A stretch of DNA of 7,236 nt from contig SKKY01000163.1 in the NCBI GenBank assembly GCA_007123515.1, positions 1-7,236 of the forward strand, given 5' to 3'. This document shows positions 1-5,922 of this stretch, in pieces. Each line of letters begins with the position of its first letter. Position 1 is the first letter of the stretch. The notes beneath the pieces were generated by a model. It saw only the letters and a program-made list of their open reading frames with translations, was not told where the DNA came from and ran no database searches. Made by a program: the position numbers and the translations under genes. This stretch comes from Clostridia bacterium. Lineage in GTDB: Bacteria; Bacillota; Peptococcia; Peptococcales; SKKY01.

Positions 1-46
1 CTGTTTTACCTGATTCAATCATCATTTCTATAAAAGTTTGCAACAC
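1..46 (-). CDS. 5' end of an unidentified gene (partial, runs off the left edge)
   Basis: Only about 15 codons are visible, reading V/M-L-Q-T-F-I-E-M-M-I-E-S-G-K-T. The frame opens at a GTG (46-44), which is followed directly by a TTG that could also be the start. An in-frame TAG lies just upstream (61-59), so the start cannot be farther out. AGAAGG at 60-55 is a plausible Shine-Dalgarno eight bases before the GTG. A strong promoter at 85-114 points into it. Taken together, promoter, SD and open frame make a real gene likely, but the peptide is too short to assign a family. Confidence 0.45.
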   Translation of the reverse strand, partial: MLQTFIEMMIESGKT

Positions 47-50
47 ATCC

Positions 51-70
51 CCTACCTTCTAAAAGATAGG
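51..70 (-). promoter_or_regulatory. Leader hairpin covering the Shine-Dalgarno
   Basis: In the minus-strand transcript CCUAUCUU (70-63) pairs with AAGGUAGG (58-51) around a UUAG loop. This gives eight pairs including one U-G wobble. The AGAAGG Shine-Dalgarno lies in the loop and 3' arm, so the hairpin would mask it. The wobble pairs only in the minus-strand RNA (it becomes C-A on the other strand), which favours an RNA role over a DNA operator. There is no T tract directly after it, so it is not a terminator. The regulatory role is inference. Confidence 0.4.
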
Positions 71-84
71 ATCCCCTTGCGTTG

Positions 85-114
85 ATTCTATAGCTACATA
101 ACACTTGCTGTCAA
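85..114 (-). promoter_or_regulatory. Sigma-A type promoter for the gene leaving the left edge
   Basis: Read on the minus strand, a perfect -35 TTGACA (114-109) is followed after 18 bases by TAGAAT (90-85), a five-of-six match to the -10 consensus. Transcription would begin near 78, giving a leader of about 32 bases before the GTG at 46. It is the best promoter match in the window. It lies just past the stop codon of the holin-family gene, in the same direction. Confidence 0.6.
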
Positions 115-131
115 TCTTTATTATTTCAAAA

Positions 132-521
132 CTAATTAATTCGTTTCATCCTGCGCGGTTCTTCCGGATCATCATAAGGTGTATCAGAGGCTAATAACTT
201 TTTTAGCACTAAATTTATCCCAAAGATAATAATCATCAATAAGAATGCCTCAAAAAAACGTAAAGATGCTATCTCAGAAAGGATTCGGCTGGCAATCATT
301 ACCATCCAGGTATTAATGATCACGATAAATAATCCAAGAGTGACAACGGTAAACGGTAATGTAATCAACAGTAATAATGGCCGGATAATCAAATTGATCG
401 CCCATAAAGTTATTGCGAAGACAACCATATGAAAATTAGTAATATCTGCCTGAAAATACCAAAGATTCCAGACATAGATCCCTATGTAATTTGCAAATAT
501 TTTGAAAAATAGATGATTCAT
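132..521 (-). CDS. Phage holin family 4 / YvlD-like membrane protein
   Basis: This is a 129-residue integral membrane protein. It has about four hydrophobic helices (roughly residues 5-22, 32-54, 58-80 and 88-108) and a short charged cytoplasmic-type tail rich in D, E, R and K. The central stretch at 43-65, with N-L-I-I-R-P followed by L-P-F-T and T-L-G-L-F, is the hallmark of the Phage_holin_4_2 (YvlD) family. These are usually chromosomal proteins of about 110-130 residues with no proven lytic role; in Bacillus relatives sit in envelope-stress operons. The ATG at 521 has a good AGGAGAAG ribosome site. The gene begins 22 bases after the yjdM stop, so the two are probably co-transcribed. No prophage genes are nearby, so I would not call it a lysis gene. 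No terminator is visible after it. Confidence 0.85.
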   Translation of the reverse strand: MNHLFFKIFANYIGIYVWNLWYFQADITNFHMVVFAITLWAINLIIRPLLLLITLPFTVVTLGLFIVIINTWMVMIASRILSEIASLRFFEAFLLMIIIFGINLVLKKLLASDTPYDDPEEPRRMKRIN

Positions 522-543
522 TCAACTTCTCCTGACTAAAGCT

Positions 544-882
544 CTATGCCTTTTTTACAAATTCAGTCTTTAATTTCATTTCTCCAAAGCCATCAATCTT
601 GCAATCAATATCATGATCACCTTCGACCAATCGTATATTTTTAACCTTTGTCCCAACTTTTACAACCAGAGAACTGCCCTTTACTTTCAAATCCTTTATG
701 ACGGTTATCGTATCACCGTTCTGAAGAACATTGCCATTAGCATCTCTGTAAATTTTTTCATCAGAATCTGTTTCATTTGATTGATCCTGACTCCATTCAT
801 AAGCACACTCCGGACAAATATAGAGAATGCCATCCTCATAAGTATAATCTGAATTGCATTTCGGACAATTTGGATAATCCAT
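544..882 (-). CDS. yjdM: YjdM / PhnA-type zinc ribbon protein
   Basis: The 112 residues match E. coli YjdM (formerly PhnA) nearly end to end as I recall that sequence. An N-terminal zinc ribbon has C6-x2-C9 and C23-x2-C26 with the C-P-E-C-A-Y-E-W signature. A small acidic linker follows (about 31-43), then the YjdM domain with K-D-A/D-L-K-V-K-G-S-S, G-T-K-V-K-N-I-R-L-V-E-G-D-H and a terminal F-V-K-K. The old name 'alkylphosphonate uptake' comes from proximity to phn genes in E. coli; the protein is not the phosphonoacetate hydrolase also called PhnA, and its role is unclear. The ATG at 882 has a strong TGGAGGTGA ribosome site (897-889). A possible -10 (TATGAT, 943-938) lies about 55 bases upstream without a good -35. 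It is the first gene of a pair with the holin-family gene. Confidence 0.95.
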   Translation of the reverse strand: MDYPNCPKCNSDYTYEDGILYICPECAYEWSQDQSNETDSDEKIYRDANGNVLQNGDTITVIKDLKVKGSSLVVKVGTKVKNIRLVEGDHDIDCKIDGFGEMKLKTEFVKKA

Positions 883-938
883 TATGTTTCACCTCCAGTG
901 TTATCGGTTTAGGCTAAAATTCAGCATTAGTAAGTGTA

Positions 939-1380
939 TCATAATCGAGGTGTTTTTTCATTGATCTCAATAGGTGGAAGTCCAACCACTTGGAAAGTGG
1001 CAGAAGCTAACTCTACTTTATCCGCATGGCTCTCTATATTCTCTAAAATATTGTTAAATACAAAGCTATTAGCTACTCTTATGATTCTTCCATATGATAA
1101 TTGATTAGGGATACAGTTGTTTGGGTTCTTTTATATGTTTGTCTCATAAATATATTGTATCAATACAATAGTTAAGCTACAACACATTTTGCCACGCAAA
1201 CACCATTCATCCCACGGCTAACTTCCTTGCTCTATACCAATTATTTTGATCTTTAACAAAATTATGCAATTGTTTTTTTATGAGACTTGTTACAGCAATG
1301 AGTAGTATCACTCCGACTATTACAAAAATGAATCTTGCCAGAAAAGGTTCTGTTATGATTTTTTCTATAAATTCTTCCAT
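939..1380 (-). pseudogene. Degraded MscS-family mechanosensitive channel gene
   Basis: No intact ORF exists, but two minus-strand pieces in the right order recall an MscS-family channel. The N-terminal piece (1380-1207) gives 57 residues from ATG to TGA: a short amphipathic start, a hydrophobic helix at about 15-35, then positive residues and the Y-R-A-R-K motif that precedes TM2 in many relatives. The C-terminal piece (1130-939, no start, TGA stop) contains G-R-I-I-R-V-A-N-S-F-V-F from the beta domain, then jumps to K-V-E-L-A-S-A-T-F-Q-V-V-G-L-P-P, the usual extreme C-terminus. The pore helix and most of the C-terminal domain are missing. A working family member is usually near 280-350 residues, so at least two internal deletions occurred, one between the pieces and one inside the second. 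AGAGTGG before the ATG at 1380 is only a weak ribosome site. A plus-strand frame over the N-terminal piece is its shadow. Family assignment rests on remembered motifs. Confidence 0.75.
1153..1170. repeat. Perfect 8+8 bp inverted repeat, possible operator
   Basis: TATTGTAT and ATACAATA flank a two-base CA centre, a perfect dyad of 18 bases. It sits between the two mscS pieces, where no protein-coding signal is seen. The spacing and symmetry resemble operators of dimeric regulators such as GntR-type repressors, but no target promoter is evident and the stem is too AT-rich, and without a T tract, to be a terminator. It may be chance in AT-rich DNA. Confidence 0.35.
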
Positions 1381-1463
1381 GATAAAACCACTCTTTCATT
1401 ATCATCTTTCTATTTTATTTCAGCCTTATAGAAACAATTACTATCAAAATAACTGTAAGTAGT

Positions 1464-1502
1464 AAAAAAAGGAAGTATCTTTATAATCTAAAGATACTTC
1501 CT
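1464..1502 (-). terminator. Intrinsic terminator of the secreted stalk-domain protein gene
   Basis: Arms 1470-1483 and 1489-1502 are perfectly complementary over 14 bp around a five-base loop. On the minus strand the stem is followed by seven T (1470-1464). It lies 14 bases past the TAG stop of the gene ending at 1517. On the plus strand no T tract follows, so it works mainly for the minus-strand gene. It separates that gene from the mscS remnant downstream. Confidence 0.93.
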
Positions 1503-1516
1503 GTAATATTGCGATA

Positions 1517-3493
1517 CTAGTGTCTTTTATCCGGCAAAGGTTCTATGAGAATGGTAATCGGCAGATTACTGCCTGATGCCGGAATAAAAACAATATCTAC
1601 TGTCTCTCTTTGTGCTCCGGTTTTATAAAGAATCGCACCTTCATTAGGGTTTAATAAATGACTTTTTTCTGTAACCATGACAATCTTATTGTTGACTAAA
1701 AATGCTCCACTATAAGGACCTCCCCGGGCATTTAATGTAAGTACGCTGTTGGGAGCCACTTTCTCTAATTTCAGTTTGTAGAGAACACCATAATTTCCGG
1801 GATTAATCACTTCATCTCCAGTCATTTTATCAATGCCCGTTACTAAAGTATCCTCTAAAGGATCACCAAACACAATTCTTTTTGTATCCCGGCCAACTTC
1901 TTCCCTAATGGCAATAGAACGATTTCCGTAATTAAAAGTACCTCTTGGATGAAGACCATCATTGATGACATCCGGAAGTGAGGGTAACTCTTTAAGTATA
2001 TCTTTACCCGTATCCAAAATGACTGTTTGGATTTGAACCGGCAAGGAAGAACTTATGTCTGCATAAGCTGACAATGTTTGTTTAGCAAAAATTTTTCTTT
2101 GACTTATATCTGTAAAAATAACTCGGCTTTCTCCCGGTTGCAGGGTGATTTCTGTATGAGTTGTCTTCATCAAGTCTTGTAAATAACGAGTCACGGCTTG
2201 TTTCCCTGTGGTTGTAACCCATTCATGAGGTCCGCCCATACCTGTATTCCGGGTAGCCATTACTATCGGCTGATTGTTAACATTTGTAGCCACCAGATAA
2301 ATGTGCACCGGGCTAGTACGCTGGTTTTGCTTGTGTACCATTAACCGTAAGCTTCCCTGGACAACATCGCGATAGTAGATGCCTTCTTGTCTTATCGTTT
2401 CCGAACTGTTACATCGATATAGTGTATGGTATTCATTTTTAATATCATAATTTATTTTAGGTATGGTAAGAACATCTTTTCCTATAAGTCCATATTTTTC
2501 TCCAACGGGCGTAAACAAAAGATTAAATTGTTCCCTGGTATACATAACGTTGTTTGAAATAGTTATTGTTTTTGTATAGGTATCCGTTAATCCATGTCTA
2601 TCAGTCACTTCTAAACTAATCTCCTGCACACCTGCTTCAAAAAAAGCTGGTTCATTGTTTGTCCATGTCCTTGTAACGATAGCATTTTCATCATAATAAC
2701 TCAGGTCTATATAAGTAATAGGTTCCCCGATAGAATATTGAGTCTTATTTGTAGAAATTTTAGCTACTGGTGGTTGATTAGGGCGCAATACATTTATCGA
2801 TACTTCAAACGGATCACTCCAAATTCCATTTTCATCCTGAACAATTCTTTTGACGATATAGGTACCAGGATCTGAAAATATTTCTTTATTCCCTTCCCAA
2901 ATCTCATCCTTCATTGCCTTTCCATGAGGATGTCCATATTCATCCCAATAAGTAACCTTAGTTTCACCTGCATAAATTAAATCAGGGTAAACAGAAAATT
3001 TGGCAACTGGTTTTATACTCCAATATAAATTAATGGCATTTTGTTCTAATTGTGGAACAACTTTAATTTCAAAATGGTTCACAAATACTCGTAATGGAAC
3101 CATCAGCGTCTGGTTTTCTACAAATGGAACTCCATGGGTAGAGGTCAGACTCTGATTATTTACATGGTACTGTGCTTGATTAACCTGAAATTGCAACTCT
3201 GTTAAAGCATTACTTATCCTGGCTTTCTTTGTGTGATTATCATAGTAAACAGACAAGCCTAACCGTTCAGCTAAAACTCTCATTGGTATGTAAGTGACTC
3301 CATCTCGAATAATAGTAGGACTACCATTCAAAAAAAGTTCATCATTATGATAACTTTCATTGCTGTTTACAACAAAAACTAAATGATCTGTATAACTTTT
3401 CTCATCGACTTCACTTGCGTATGCCGCCAAATTTACAATAAATATAAGCAGCAAAGCAAGAAAAAGACTTCTTTTCAATTTTAATTTTTTCAA
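1517..3493 (-). CDS. Secreted protein: copper-amine-oxidase N-terminal-like stalk domain, two PKD-like domains, unknown C-terminus
   Basis: The protein has 658 residues. A signal peptide fits residues 1-26: basic K/R start, hydrophobic 9-24, cleavage after A-Y-A. There is no lipobox or LPxTG-like anchor. Residues about 45-160 form a copper amine oxidase N-terminal-like domain (PF07833 type) with two similar repeats, D-G-V-T-Y-I-P-M-R-V-L-A-E-R-L-G around 64-79 and a degenerate copy with M-V-P-L-R-V-F around 131-137. The catalytic oxidase domain of true copper amine oxidases is absent, so no enzyme activity is implied. Two beta-sandwich, PKD-like segments follow (about 161-236 and 241-313, the second opening P-P-V-A-K-I and ending G-L-T-D-T-Y-T-K-T-I-T-I). 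Residues about 320-658 match nothing I recognise. The start is TTG (3493) behind a GGGGGA ribosome site. A cell-surface or extracellular binding role is inference. No convincing promoter is visible in the 125-base gap upstream, so read-through from rlmH is possible. Confidence 0.85.
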   Translation of the reverse strand: MKKLKLKRSLFLALLLIFIVNLAAYASEVDEKSYTDHLVFVVNSNESYHNDELFLNGSPTIIRDGVTYIPMRVLAERLGLSVYYDNHTKKARISNALTELQFQVNQAQYHVNNQSLTSTHGVPFVENQTLMVPLRVFVNHFEIKVVPQLEQNAINLYWSIKPVAKFSVYPDLIYAGETKVTYWDEYGHPHGKAMKDEIWEGNKEIFSDPGTYIVKRIVQDENGIWSDPFEVSINVLRPNQPPVAKISTNKTQYSIGEPITYIDLSYYDENAIVTRTWTNNEPAFFEAGVQEISLEVTDRHGLTDTYTKTITISNNVMYTREQFNLLFTPVGEKYGLIGKDVLTIPKINYDIKNEYHTLYRCNSSETIRQEGIYYRDVVQGSLRLMVHKQNQRTSPVHIYLVATNVNNQPIVMATRNTGMGGPHEWVTTTGKQAVTRYLQDLMKTTHTEITLQPGESRVIFTDISQRKIFAKQTLSAYADISSSLPVQIQTVILDTGKDILKELPSLPDVINDGLHPRGTFNYGNRSIAIREEVGRDTKRIVFGDPLEDTLVTGIDKMTGDEVINPGNYGVLYKLKLEKVAPNSVLTLNARGGPYSGAFLVNNKIVMVTEKSHLLNPNEGAILYKTGAQRETVDIVFIPASGSNLPITILIEPLPDKRH

Positions 3494-3618
3494 ATTGTAT
3501 CCCCCAATAAAAGTAGCTATTTTTAGTTATATTCTTACCTTTTAAGTCTACTGATAAAGCTAGAGAAAATCCATCAATCTCAAGACCCATTTTGGAAGTT
3601 TTAAAAATTAAGGTGGAA

Positions 3619-4098
3619 TCATTTATGATACGCTTCTTTGCGGATTATTTTAAAAGATCTGTAAATTTGTTCAAGAAGAATGACTCTCATAAGCTTATGA
3701 GGAAAAAAAAAAAAAAAAAAAGAGATTGATAGATCGGCTTTGTTTTTTACTTCTTCAGATACTCCTGAAGAACCTACGATAATAAATACCAGGCTGCTTT
3801 TTCCGGTAACTGCCAGGTTCTCGATTTTTTGAGCCATATCTTCTGAAGAAAGGAACATTCCTTGGACATCAAGCAGGATAACAAAATCCTTATCTTTAAT
3901 TTTCTCGATAATTTTTTTGCCCTCTTTAGCTTTAAGTATCTCTATATCTTTTTGACTAAAGTTTTCTGGCTCTTTTTCATCCGGAATCTCTACAATTTCT
4001 AATTTTGCATAAGCTGAAAGTCTTTTAGAATATTCTTTACACGCTTCTTGTAAATATTTTTCTTTGAGTTTTCCAATGGCTAATATTTTAATCTTCAA
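3619..4098 (-). CDS. rlmH: RlmH, 23S rRNA pseudouridine-1915 N3-methyltransferase, with anomalous poly-Phe tract
   Basis: RlmH is a SPOUT-class enzyme that uses SAM to methylate pseudouridine 1915 in helix 69 of 23S rRNA on the assembled ribosome. The 159 residues equal the length of S. aureus RlmH (from memory) and align throughout: M-K-I-K-I-L-A-I-G-K-L-K-E-K-Y, I-P-D-E-K, the SAM-site loop G-S-S-G (109-112), and the C-terminal P-H-K-L-M-R-V-I-L-L-E-Q-I-Y-R to A-Y-H-K. Two features are odd. Residues 127-132 are six Phe, encoded within 19 consecutive T (3721-3703), where relatives have F-S-K-M-T-F. V108 stands where the family has the first Gly of a Gly-Gly pair. Both alter the SAM-site/knot region, so the gene may be damaged or the sequence faulty. 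The start is TTG, overlapping the upstream TGA by four bases (TTGA), behind GGAGAAG; translation is probably coupled. Confidence 0.9.
   Translation of the reverse strand: MKIKILAIGKLKEKYLQEACKEYSKRLSAYAKLEIVEIPDEKEPENFSQKDIEILKAKEGKKIIEKIKDKDFVILLDVQGMFLSSEDMAQKIENLAVTGKSSLVFIIVGSSGVSEEVKNKADLSISFFFFFFPHKLMRVILLEQIYRSFKIIRKEAYHK
3703..3721. repeat. 19-base A/T homopolymer inside rlmH
   Basis: There are nineteen consecutive A on the plus strand (T in the rlmH coding strand). It is by far the longest mononucleotide run in the window. It begins at the last base of a Ser codon and supplies all six Phe codons. Such a tract is prone to polymerase slippage and to sequencing or assembly error; any change not a multiple of three would shift the frame of the last 27 or so codons of rlmH. 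Confidence 0.95.
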
Positions 4099-4478
4099 AA
4101 TTCAAGCTTCTCCACTTCCCAATTCTCATTAACCCAAATCCCTATTACTTCTACCATTGGAAACCACTCTTTAACAACTTTTACACATTCTTGAACATGC
4201 CTAAAGTGTTCATCCTTATCACATGGATTTCCGGCACAATCATAGTGCCCTGCAATCGCTACCAAATTAGAATCATGTTTTTCAATCGATATCGTAATTT
4301 TGTCTTTTATCAAATTTTTAATAGTCTCAGACCCTTCGCATAATAGTTTATCAAGTCCCGGCTCGGTAATCATATCTACATAATCAGCATTACCATACTC
4401 TTTCATCCATTTTACAACTGGTTCCTGAACCCTTCCGTCCATACAGTTTAGCGCCGTAACAAATTTAGCTTCAGCCAT
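4095..4478 (-). CDS. Small beta-carbonic-anhydrase-like protein
   Basis: The 127-residue protein carries the ligand set of beta-class carbonic anhydrases. C12-M-D14-G-R16 matches the C-x-D-x-R motif, giving a zinc ligand plus the Asp-Arg dyad, and H78-Y-D-C81 matches H-x-x-C, giving the other two zinc ligands, preceded by A-I-A-G. Classical beta enzymes are about 180-230 residues, so this is a short version lacking the N-terminal helices and much of the insert between motifs. CO2 hydration at a zinc centre is plausible, but short members may have other roles, so the function stays tentative. The ATG at 4478 follows a double purine-rich ribosome site (AAGGAG and GAAGG). It lies 66 bases after the CBS gene and overlaps the rlmH start by four bases, indicating one operon. 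A conserved link to RlmH function is not evident from the sequence. Confidence 0.7.
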   Translation of the reverse strand: MAEAKFVTALNCMDGRVQEPVVKWMKEYGNADYVDMITEPGLDKLLCEGSETIKNLIKDKITISIEKHDSNLVAIAGHYDCAGNPCDKDEHFRHVQECVKVVKEWFPMVEVIGIWVNENWEVEKLEF

Positions 4479-4544
4479 AATCCTTCATCTCCTTTATTAT
4501 TTTCGGATCATTATATCTATTTTGAATACAAATAAAAGCAACTA

Positions 4545-4988
4545 TTACTCTATGTAGGGAATACTACACAGCACTTCATAAATATTCAAATCTCCAATAA
4601 TTTCCATATTATCATCTACAATAGCGACTCCGTCGGTATCAGATTTTATCAGGGCAGCGATGGCATCTTCTAATCTTTCGTCAAGTTTCATTACCATCGG
4701 TTTTGCCATAATGTCTTTAGCTACCATATTTTTACCGGTGTACCTGAAAAGTTCTGGTACTGATAAGTCTCTATGACTGGGAATACCTTTTCTTACTGCA
4801 ATCACATTTAATAAAGCTGTTAATGATATCGTTCCGGTAAGTTTGTTTTCTTGATCGGTTACATACACACATGATAAAGCCGGATTACCTTTATTGACCT
4901 TAGTAATGATATCCTTTATTGATTCATTTTCATTAACAATAATCGGGTTTTTCGTGATTAACTGATAGATATCTTTTATTTTTAACAT
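4545..4988 (-). CDS. Tandem CBS-domain protein
   Basis: The protein has 147 residues and two CBS motifs. The first is at about 4-65 (I-V-N-E-N-E-S-I-K-D-I, then V-Y-V-T-D and L-T-G-T-I-S). The second is at about 90-145 (A-K-D-I-M-A-K-P-M-V-M, then D-G-V-A-I-V-D-D and I-I-G-D-L-N). A CBS pair typically folds as a Bateman module binding adenine nucleotides or SAM and acts as a regulatory switch; with no other domain attached it must act on a partner that cannot be named here. I choose the ATG at 4988 over an in-frame TTG at 4994 because AAAGGA sits nine bases before the ATG but only three before the TTG. It is the first gene of the likely CBS / carbonic-anhydrase-like / rlmH operon and is divergent from degV. 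No hairpin separates it from the next gene. Confidence 0.85.
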   Translation of the reverse strand: MLKIKDIYQLITKNPIIVNENESIKDIITKVNKGNPALSCVYVTDQENKLTGTISLTALLNVIAVRKGIPSHRDLSVPELFRYTGKNMVAKDIMAKPMVMKLDERLEDAIAALIKSDTDGVAIVDDNMEIIGDLNIYEVLCSIPYIE

Positions 4989-5033
4989 AGTCAATCATCC
5001 TTTTTAAATAAATTGTATGGAGCTCTGTTTAAC

Positions 5034-5058
5034 TTACACTAATTATGATAAAATGTAA
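5034..5058. promoter_or_regulatory. Candidate promoter/operator between the CBS operon and degV
   Basis: The intergenic space must hold promoters for both divergent units. TATGAT at 5044-5049 is a candidate -10 for degV, but no good -35 lies 16-18 bases upstream. It is flanked by an imperfect inverted repeat, TTACACT (5034-5040) and AATGTAA (5052-5058), six of seven matching. I found no convincing minus-strand promoter. This is weak evidence. Confidence 0.25.
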
Positions 5059-5077
5059 CAGAATTTTATAAATACAG

Positions 5078-5086
5078 AAAGGGTGA
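5078..5086 (+). promoter_or_regulatory. degV ribosome binding site that questions the start codon
   Basis: AAAGGGTGA is the only Shine-Dalgarno-like element before degV. It overlaps the GTG (5083) it would have to serve, but it is well spaced for the ATT at 5092. This favours initiation at ATT, or an original ATG there now read as ATT. Confidence 0.5.
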
Positions 5087-5922
5087 TTCCCATTAGAATC
5101 GTAGCAGATAGTAGTTGTGACCTAAATGAGGACCTAAAAGAACGTTTAGACATTAACCTGGTTCCTCTAATTATTTCTCTAGGAGATACCCATTACAAGG
5201 ATGATGAATCCCTTGATGTTTCAAAGCTTCTTGATGATATTGCCTCCTACGCTGATGCAGCTAAATCAGCCTGCCCTTCGCCACAGGATTTCATTGAAGC
5301 ATTCAAAGATCAAGGCTCTGTTTTTGTGGTCACCGTTACAGCAGCATTAAGCGGAACATATAATTCTGCTATACTGGCGAAAGATTTATTTATAGAGGAA
5401 CAATCTGATAAATTTATTCATGTTTTTAATTCCAAAGGATCTTCTGTAAAACAAACCTTAATTGCCGTGAAAATTCAGGAATTAATTGATCAAAAAGTCA
5501 GTGAATCAGAGATCGTCGAGAAAATCAATGCCTATATTGAAAAACAAAAATACTACTTTCAGCTCGGAAATCTTGATACTATGATAAAAAACGGACGAAT
5601 CCCTAAGTTTAAAGGAATTATTGCCAACGCCCTAAACATTAAACCCATTTTATATGCTAATGACCAGGGAGAAGTTGAATTATATGCCAATGTCAGAAGT
5701 GAAAAAAAATCAATCCGAATGCTCGTTGATTTGATAGAAGATCAGTGCGATGATATCTCCGAGAGAATTCTTGGTATTTCTCACTGCGAGGCTCTTGAAA
5801 AAGCGGAGCTTTTAAAAAAGGAAATTGAAGCCCGATACAATTTTAAAGAAGTCTTTATTGTCCCAATGCGCGGCTTAAGCAGCACGTATACCAATCGCGG
5901 CGGAATCACCTTATCTTTTTAA
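5083..5922 (+). CDS. DegV family fatty-acid-binding protein
   Basis: DegV/FakB-type proteins bind one fatty acid; FakB partners present it to the kinase FakA (DAK2-domain) for phosphorylation, feeding exogenous fatty acids into phospholipid. The 279-residue length is typical. Family motifs are in order: I-V-A-D-S-S-C-D-L near the start, S-A-C-P-S-P at 62-67, T-A-A-L-S-G-T-Y-N-S-A at 86-96, L-D-T-M-I-K-N-G-R-I-P at 164-174 and a C-terminal N-R-G-G-I. No kinase gene is nearby. The start is uncertain: GTG at 5083 directly abuts its purine tract, whereas an ATT at 5092 lies five bases after AAAGGGTGA and gives the usual M-R-I-V-A-D-S-S N-terminus. An in-frame TAA at 5056 excludes longer forms. 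It is a single-gene unit ended by the hairpin at 5934, and its last 12 bases overlap the convergent MATE gene. Confidence 0.93.
   Translation: MIPIRIVADSSCDLNEDLKERLDINLVPLIISLGDTHYKDDESLDVSKLLDDIASYADAAKSACPSPQDFIEAFKDQGSVFVVTVTAALSGTYNSAILAKDLFIEEQSDKFIHVFNSKGSSVKQTLIAVKIQELIDQKVSESEIVEKINAYIEKQKYYFQLGNLDTMIKNGRIPKFKGIIANALNIKPILYANDQGEVELYANVRSEKKSIRMLVDLIEDQCDDISERILGISHCEALEKAELLKKEIEARYNFKEVFIVPMRGLSSTYTNRGGITLSF

Noticed and set aside
132..882. Prophage lysis module (holin-family gene)
   Set aside because: The YvlD/holin-4 family is common on chromosomes; there is no endolysin, tail or integrase gene nearby, and the partner is yjdM.
986..1000. Hairpin CCACTT-GGA-AAGTGG
   Set aside because: It is six pairs with a three-base loop, no T tract, and lies in the mscS remnant's coding sequence for A-S-A-T-F-Q-V-V; most likely incidental.
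1280..1462. Plus-strand 60-residue frame
   Set aside because: It lies opposite the mscS N-terminal piece, has no ribosome site, and its composition looks like a reverse-strand shadow.
3494..3618. Gap between rlmH and the secreted protein gene searched for a terminator, promoter or small gene
   Set aside because: TATAAC on the minus strand resembles a -10 but lacks a -35 at proper spacing. No stable hairpin with T tract was seen. A minus-strand ATG frame near 3590 overlaps the next gene and resembles nothing.
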